Below, piece after piece: positions 57,902 to 64,000 of a stretch of 64,000 bases of DNA; position 1 is the stretch's first letter, and every line of letters begins with the position of its first letter. Below the pieces are notes generated by a model, which was not told the origin of the DNA, searched no databases, and saw nothing but the letters and a program-made list of their open reading frames with translations. The translations under genes and the position numbers were made by a program. Source of the DNA: Tridacna crocea (lineage: Eukaryota > Mollusca > Bivalvia > Cardiida > Cardiidae). The stretch is from positions 48,958,992 to 49,022,991 of the forward strand of contig OX031065.1 in NCBI GenBank assembly GCA_943736015.1, given 5' to 3'.

Positions 57902-58135
57902 TTACTCTATATACCACGCGGTCCCTACTTTTAACGACCCTCAAAGAGAGGGCTTTTGAAAACCTTATGGGAAAAGGAGAAAATGCTGGTAACCAGCATT
58001 TTCTCCTTTTCCCACAATGTTTTCTACCCTATCAAAGACAGAAATCATCAATTTTTGCCATCTTTGTTTCATCGTCTGCAAATGCTTTCAGTCTGGTCCA
58101 GTCCATAAAATTTTGTTGTTTGGTAAAGAGTTCAC
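57902..58135 (-). mobile_element. TPA element
   Basis: Core perfect; ends without TTAA. Confidence 0.82.
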
Positions 58136-58332
58136 ATACGAGTTTCGTCTCATCCATTTTCTTGACAGCTATCCAATAAAAATATTAATTTAATATTAGT
58201 ATACATCATTAAAACATCCCGCATATAGTGACAAATATAAGACATCTTTACATGGATGTGTGGATTTTCCCTTTTGACCATTCGGTCTGAAAAGAACATT
58301 TTGGCCTGTAGTGAAGTAGTTGGGTTTATTCT

Positions 58333-58800
58333 CACTCTCCGCATCCTCTAGATGGCATTCTACCGTTGTCTGCGCATGTCATATTCTTCGAAGATTCGAC
58401 TGTCTTATATGACGCATCACTAGCCCCAAAAGCGGGCTGACTGTAATATTACGCTCTATAAAGTAGTAAAATGTAGACAATAGCTTTTATTATTACGTTT
58501 GAGGAGAAATGAGACCTGCTTTAACTCCAAATTTCTCTAGACTGCTGATCATAGCTGAGTGAATTGCACGAGGCAGCGTTTTATTGAGTAAACGTTTATT
58601 TTAGTTAGAAATTCAAAGAAACGGTTGTCGCGTAGGAACTGAGTGGTTCGGTTCTGTACCCAGGATGCCCAAATTAGATAGATGAGTATTTATAGAATGC
58701 CATCCAGCGGGAGATAATGGGCATTCTACAAATACACGTCTATCTAATTTGGGCATCCTGGGTACAGAACCGGACTACTTTCCTACGCGACTTGCTGACC
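58333..58800 (-). repeat. Element P followed by an inverted partial copy
   Basis: 58345-58720 is the inverse of 39340-39690. Its end (ACCCAGGATGCCC...GGGAGATAATG) is mirrored by 58720-58800 (GGGCATTCTA...CATCCTGGGTAC), making a fold-back. Confidence 0.78.
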
Positions 58801-58804
58801 TTTT

Positions 58805-58875
58805 GAAACTGTAGATCAAGATCAGACTGCATAGAATTTGCTGTCTGATCTTGGATCTACACTGTCCTAGAGAAT
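58805..58875 (+). repeat. PAL-J hairpin
   Basis: GTAGATCAAGATCAGACTGC and CTGATCTTGGATCTAC. Confidence 0.7.
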
Positions 58876-58937
58876 ATATTTTTTCTCCACAAAAAAAATA
58901 AGCTTGAAGTACCATTATTTTTAGCATTATTCGGGCT

Positions 58938-59166
58938 TACCCTTAACGACCCAATGACGATTTTTAACGCCCCAGAGGGAGAAGCCTTTTAAAAAGATTG
59001 TGGGAAAAGGAGAAAATGCTGGTAACCAGCATTTTCTCCTTTTCCCTTAAAGTTTTCTAACCCCTATCAAAGCAAAATTGCACCATTTGAGCCACTTTAA
59101 AATTTTCGTCTGCAAGTGCTTTCAGTTTGGGTGGGTCTAAAATTTTGGTGTGTGGTAACCGGCTTA
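58938..59166 (-). mobile_element. TPA element
   Basis: Left CCCTTAACGACCC, right GTGTGGTAACCGGC; core intact in its inner part. Confidence 0.75.
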
Positions 59167-59708
59167 GCAAACTACATGTACATGTACCTCGACTTTTTGT
59201 TCGAAAACAGCCCAGCTAAAATTCATACAAAGCATTGAAAAGAAAAACAATTCAGCTTAATGTGGAAAAAGACTGTGACAAATTGATCGAAATTAATGCG
59301 CTTGATCAGCATTTTTCCATTTGTTAAGAAACACTCAAAGTGCTCGTACGACCAAGAAGGAATCTCGAAGAATATTTCTTTATTTTAAAGGTGATTTATG
59401 GCGATTTGAAAAAAAATTCAGTCCTAAGACATTGACAGTTCACATAAACCCGTGTCTTACTTATTATTAACCAATACTAAACTGGACTATCTGTTACCAG
59501 CATTTTCTCCTCTAACCATAATGTTTTCAATAACCTTTTTATCCCTCTGGGATCGTTCGATATACAGTAAACCACCGTGTTATTTAAGACGAGTTCCTAG
59601 TGGACAAGGATCGTTTATTATAGAGTCCCTCGAGCCCTGTATCACCGTGTATCACTGTATCAGGTAGTAGTGAATAGTTTATTCATGAGTCATCATAATA
59701 TAGTTCGG
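59167..59708. other. Unassigned with TPA scrap
   Basis: 59490-59540 resembles a TPA right core arm. Confidence 0.4.
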
Positions 59709-59709
59709 T

Positions 59710-60480
59710 TAACCTGAACAAAACAATCCTGAGTTGTCATAACCCCGAGGAAAGAACGCTTCTGAAAACATTGTGAGAAAAGAAGAAGATGTAGAAAACC
59801 TGCATTTTCTCTTTTTCCAACAATGCTTTCTACTCTTCTTACGATAAATCGCATTGTTCGAAACACATCTAGTTTGTCGTCTGCGGATAGCTTTGAATTT
59901 CGTACAGTCTATAAAAAAATGTCGTATGGTCAACAGTAACTCTATACCAGATGACAAAACTTTAGCCCATTACCACGCAACAAAATTTTAGACCTATCCA
60001 AATTGAATGCATTTGCAGACGACAATTTCAGAGTGGTGCAATTTTGCTTTGACAGAGAAGAAAACTTTGTGGGAAAATGCTGGTTACCAGGCGGAAAGTA
60101 TCGTGGGAAAAGAAGAAAATGCTGCTTATCAGCATTTTCTTTTGTTCCCAAAATGTTTTCAAAAGACTTCTTCTTCAGGGTCATCAAAAGTCGTCTTTGT
60201 GTGGTAAAGGGTTAAATTCAATCAAATTCAAGGCTTTCGCAGACAATACCTGTTTCTCAAAAATAGAGTTTCACCTTTGGACGGGTAGGATAAATTGTGT
60301 CTGCTTACCAGCGTTTTCTCCTTTTCCCACTGTGTTTTTTAAATCTTTACCACACAATCGCTTTAAACGACCCAGAGCAAGACAGCTTTTGAAAACAATG
60401 TAGGAAAAGGAGAAAATGCTGGTAACCAGCATTTTCTCTTTTTCCTACAAAGTTTTCTACCCTCTCGAAAAAAAATGTGT
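59710..60480. mobile_element. Three decayed TPA elements in a row
   Basis: 59710-59938 minus; 59963-60214 plus, whose left core is disrupted by an insertion (CCAGGCGGAAAGTATCG); 60336-60480 minus, right end missing. Confidence 0.6.
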
Positions 60481-60499
60481 TAAAAACTTTAAAACTACA

Positions 60500-60592
60500 T
60501 TTTATCGGTTTATGTCTAGAACCTCGTAACTACAGTTTGAAACAAGCTGTAGTTACGAGGTTTTTTAAGTAAACCGACGATTTCTTTCTCTC
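60500..60592. repeat. Short hairpin element (also at 2995-3085)
   Basis: ATCGGTTTA...CCTCGTAACTACAG paired with CTGTAGTTACGAGG...TAAACCGACGAT. Confidence 0.75.
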
Positions 60593-61339
60593 TCCAATAT
60601 CAGACAGCACATTATGTATTTTTCTCCCGTTTATATGGTACAGCTTATAATCATTCCGCTTTGTAAAAATAATAAATGAAACTAAGTAAAGGTTAACGCT
60701 AAAACTGAAACAATATATGAGAAATAAGCAGTTTTCGAGCAAACTCTTCTTTTGCCACATTGTTTTCAAACCGCGGTATGTTAAATGATGTAAAAAATAA
60801 ACTGTCGACTGCAAAAAGGTAATGTATAAAATAACATCTATAATTATTACTTACTCATCGTCCATGACTTTATAAATCTCTATAGCGCGTCCTTTCACAA
60901 TGAAAAAAGCAAAACTAATGAAATGGAATGTTTATCCTAAATGTCATCCGAACCCACAACAGGGAAAAAATAGAGAGAAAGAAAAGTTCGATAATGTACG
61001 TATCCAATTTAATCGGCCGTTTAAAAAAAAAAATCAATGTAGTAAGTTTTACACTCGGTAACTCCACACTTCAAATATATTATAAATGTCACACTACGTT
61101 ATATTGACATTCTCCCTGTTGGCGAGGTGAAATTGTTACCGGCGAGCGACTGAATTGCATTCCTTTTAATAAAACACTGCGACGTGAAGCCCCCTTTCTC
61201 ATTATCAAGGTTTGATACGCACCAATGACCCCTTTTTTGACCCTTACTTCCTAAATTAATTTTCAGTTCTGTTTATAGGGTTTTAATAGGATCAAAGTGC
61301 ATTAAGGCTTAATATTGCTTTAACCTTCAGGCGACTAAG
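60593..61339. other. Repeat-poor interval with one splice-like micro-exon candidate
   Basis: On the minus strand 60891-60855 (37 nt) sits between tttcattgtgaaag and gtaagt. It cannot join formin exon 1 in a coding frame, so at most it is a non-coding 5' exon. Confidence 0.2.
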
Positions 61340-61435
61340 CACGAATCGCTGACCTTTTGCGGACTGTGTAGATCAAGATCAGACTGCACAGAACGTGCAG
61401 TCTGATCTTGGATCTACACTGTCCGATAAAGACAT
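61340..61435 (+). repeat. PAL-J hairpin, best copy
   Basis: GGACTGTGTAGATCAAGATC and GATCTTGGATCTACACTGTC surround CTGCACAGAACGTGCAG. Confidence 0.85.
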
Positions 61436-61564
61436 CCACCCCCCGAAAAAAAGAAAACTCTAAAATAGTAAAATTAGGGCTGTTTTTTTCTGTCGACTAA
61501 CTAAAAAGTTTCAATTTTTTTTGCATGATATTTTTGTATGATACAGGTTGAAATAGGATGCCTT

Positions 61565-61793
61565 TTAACTTTTTACCAAACGACAAAAATTTAGGTCTTT
61601 CCAAATCGAAAGCATTTGCAGACGACAAAATAAAAGTGACTGAAAATTTTAAATTTGTTTTGTGAAGGATAGAAAACATTGTGGGAAAAGGAGAAAATGC
61701 TGGTTACCAGCATTTTCTCCTTTTCTCACATTGTTTTCTAAAGGCTTGTTTCTCAAGGTCGTCAAAAGTAGGAATTATGTGGTAATGGGTTAA
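61565..61793 (+). mobile_element. TPA element, full length
   Basis: TTAA at both ends; palindrome nearly perfect (TTCTCACATTG). Confidence 0.88.
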
Positions 61794-61849
61794 ATTATTA
61801 ATGAACATTATTAACAATTCAGAAAACCTCACGGATTGAGTTTTGAAAC

Positions 61850-62330
61850 CCAAATTAAGCAGTTAAAGATTTTACTGGAAATAGTTTTGAAAAACATTGC
61901 GGTGATAGGAGAAAATGCTAATTGCCATCCTTTACTAGTTTTCCCACAGTGGTTTCTACCTTTTTCCAAGGCAAATCTAATCGATGAGACATATTTCATT
62001 TGAGGTCTGCAAACACTTGTCAAAATGGACTTGACTAAATGGATTTGTCTGATAATTTATTGTTTGGTAAATTTTTTAAAGAAATGCAGAATTTAAATTC
62101 TCCGCCGGACGTTTTAATCTGGTCCAAACTGAAGGCATCTGCAGACGACAAAACAACAGTTACTGTGACTAAAGGGTCGAAACTGGACTCGGTTTGAAGG
62201 GAACAAAACATTGTTGGAAAAGCGATAAAAAAATGCTCATTACTAGCGTTGTTTCTTTCTCCTCAATGTTTCAAAACTTTCTCCCTTTCTGGGCCCCATA
62301 AAACTTGCAATAGTCTGGTAAAGATCTAAA
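61850..62330. mobile_element. Two decayed TPA elements in opposite orientation
   Basis: 61850-62075 minus and 62095-62330 plus, recognisable from the GTCTGCAAAC / CTGCAGACGACAAA arms; cores broken. Confidence 0.5.
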
Positions 62331-62644
62331 ATCGCTTTTGTTCCGTCCTGAGACCGTTTCGGCACGCTCATGAAGTAAGAAGATAACTTCTGTTTATGAA
62401 AGGTCCCATTGTACGGTAAACAATGCAGCAGATTAAGATTTCATTGGGACGGGAAGCAAAACAATGAAAGAAAAATATCCAGTTGTAAACGCTTCCCTCT
62501 CTTTTCTTCAGCTAACAGGTGTTATTTACTTTAAAAAAAAAAAACAGGACCATTGCATGAGACAAAAAATAGAAAATAAAAACTTGTAACACAAAGACGC
62601 TGACTTTCTCTGTTTTTTTTTGTAGTCGATGCTAGAAACATTGT

Positions 62645-62928
62645 CTAACTTTTACCAAACGACCGAATTTTATACTGGTCCAAACTGAAAGCACTTGCAG
62701 ACGACAAAATAAATGTAACTCAAAAATTGAAATTTGTTTCCGACAGGGTGGAAAATATTGTGGGAAAAGGAGAAAATGCTGGTTACCAGCATTTTCTCCT
62801 TTTCCCACAATGTTTTCAAAAGGCTTCTTTCTCAGGGTCGTAAAAGCCAGGGCTTGTTTGGAAAAGGAATAAGCGCCGATTTAAACATTAGTTCCGTCAT
62901 TTCGAGCCTTTCTTTGCCTTCTTGCCCG
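62645..62928 (+). mobile_element. TPA element and spacer, first copy of a local duplication
   Basis: CGACCGAATTTTATACTGG through the core to GCGCCGATTTAAACATTAG and TTTGCCTTCTT. The unoccupied TTAA is at 62881-62884. Confidence 0.82.
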
Positions 62929-63013
62929 CCCGGATGGCTCAGTGGTGAGCGTGTCGGACTAATGACCTGGTGGTTGTGAGTTCGACACCCGGTTGAGGCG
63001 AACTTTCTTTCCG
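62929..63013 (+). repeat. SINE-1 head, truncated
   Basis: GGATGGCTCAGTGGTGAGC, GTGAGTTCGACACCC, stops at GCGTATTTTCG where the second duplicate begins. Confidence 0.8.
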
Positions 63014-63500
63014 GCGTATTTTCGACCGAATTTTATACTGGTCCAAACTGAGAGCATTTGCAGACGACAAAATAAATGTAACTCAAAAATTGAAATTTGA
63101 TTCGGCAGGGTTGAAAATATTGTGGGAAAAGGAGAAAATGCTGGTTACCACAATGTTTTCAAAAGGCTTCTTTCTCAGGATCGTAAAAGCCAGGGATTGT
63201 TTGTCAAAGGATTAAGCGCTGATTTAGCCCTTTATCTGATATGCCAATTTAAGGCTCTTCCATTTCAGCAGCAAATAAAGATAATTATGATGTCAAAAAT
63301 ATGGATAAATGAGGATATAGATATCTGATTGAGTGGAAAACATTGTGGAAAAAGGAGAAATTGCTCGTTACGAGCAATTTCTCCTTTTCCCGCAATGTTT
63401 TCAAAAGCTGTCTGTTGTTGATACGTCAAAATGAGTATCTATGGAGTAAAGGGTACGTTAAACATTAGTTCCGTCATTTCAAGCCTTCCTATGCCTTCTT
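63014..63500 (+). mobile_element. Second copy of the TPA duplication, with TPC inserted
   Basis: Same sequence as 62663-62928 with a core deletion (GGTTACCACAATG) and a TPC element at the spacer TTAA. Confidence 0.82.
63224..63457 (+). mobile_element. TPC element at a TTAA with a paralogous empty site
   Basis: CCCTTTATCTGATATGCC to GGAGTAAAGGG, perfect core. Left TTAA mutated to TTAG, right TTAA preceded by four extra bases (TACG). Confidence 0.87.
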
Positions 63501-63594
63501 TGGGTACTTATTCAACATTTTACGCAATATACTTCCCGAATCGATGGTAAGGAAGCAATTCTTCTGCTATTTATTACGAAGCGACCAAGATATT

Positions 63595-63795
63595 GGATCC
63601 GACCATTATAAACAAAAGCAATCGCAAACAACAAATTAAACATTTCACCGATGCGACAATTCTACAAAGAAATATTAGAAAACATTGTGGGATAAGGAAA
63701 AAAATGCTGACCATCAGCATTTTCTCCTTTCCCCACAGTGTTTATTAAAAGGCTCTTTAAGGTTGGTTACAAAAAGTTGGAATCATAGGTAAAAC
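63595..63795 (+). mobile_element. Decayed TPA
   Basis: CAATCGCAAACAACAAATT, core with GCTGACCATCAGC. Confidence 0.55.
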
Positions 63796-63797
63796 CG

Positions 63798-64000
63798 TCT
63801 TCGCAAGACAAGGCTGACGATTCACTACGCTACTCTACCCTTGGCGGATCGAGCTTGATTTTTACATTCCCCCGATACGCTTTTTCATTGGATGCAGCAA
63901 GCTCTGACTGCAACAAATGAAATCGCTCGTAGCATTTCATCTTTGATAAAAATAGAATAAGGTCGCGACCTTTCGAATAGAAGGTAAACATGGAAACCCA
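63798..64000 (-). mobile_element. CAT9 element, cut by window end
   Basis: Left end TCTTCGCAAGACAAGG; body matches 10886-11180. Confidence 0.85.

Overview
The window is animal genomic DNA, AT-rich and intron-rich, and most likely from a bivalve mollusc. The evidence is two spliced metazoan genes with canonical GT-AG introns, tRNA-derived SINEs with A/B boxes, and a very high density of short palindromic elements of a style I associate with heterodont bivalves such as Mya or Dreissena. That last association is recall, not a search. There are no bacterial operons, CRISPR arrays or convincing free-standing tRNA genes.

Two genes can be assembled exon by exon. (1) A plus-strand family GT92 glycosyltransferase of two coding exons (13220-13731 and 25194-26169) joins in phase across an 11.5-kb intron to give a 495-residue type II membrane protein. 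(2) A minus-strand formin has 13 coding exons between 53101 and 30504. Every splice junction keeps frame and the assembly gives 1511 residues: a DEP-like domain, a disordered linker, a coiled coil, a very short FH1, an FH2 domain (about 395-755) and a 756-residue disordered tail on one large last exon. The genes converge, with about 4.3 kb between their stop codons. They have no evident shared function: one acts in the secretory pathway, the other on actin.

Almost everything else is non-autonomous mobile DNA. The main class, here called TPA to TPD, is 220-230 bp long, ends in CCCTTTACC or close variants flanked by TTAA, and carries a central 67-nt palindrome (33-bp arms). TPA alone occurs roughly once per kilobase. 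Other classes are: AGG (about 540 bp, TTAA target duplications); CAT9 (about 400 bp, CATCTTCGC ends, perfect 9-bp target duplications in four copies); MAR (about 255 bp, TA duplication, two GC-rich inner hairpins); GCE and GCF (GC-hairpin elements); PAL-I and PAL-J (long near-perfect hairpins); element N; element P; and three tRNA-derived SINE groups. Several insertions are nested, and uninterrupted paralogous copies elsewhere in the window serve as empty-site controls.

Layout: 1-13095, repeats upstream of the GT92 gene; 13096-26169, the GT92 gene with a repeat-filled intron; 26170-30503, the intergenic gap; 30504-53101, the formin gene with repeats in most introns; 53102-64000, repeats upstream of the formin exons, including a tandem array of TPA half-elements. 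Intervals where I recognise nothing are listed as such.
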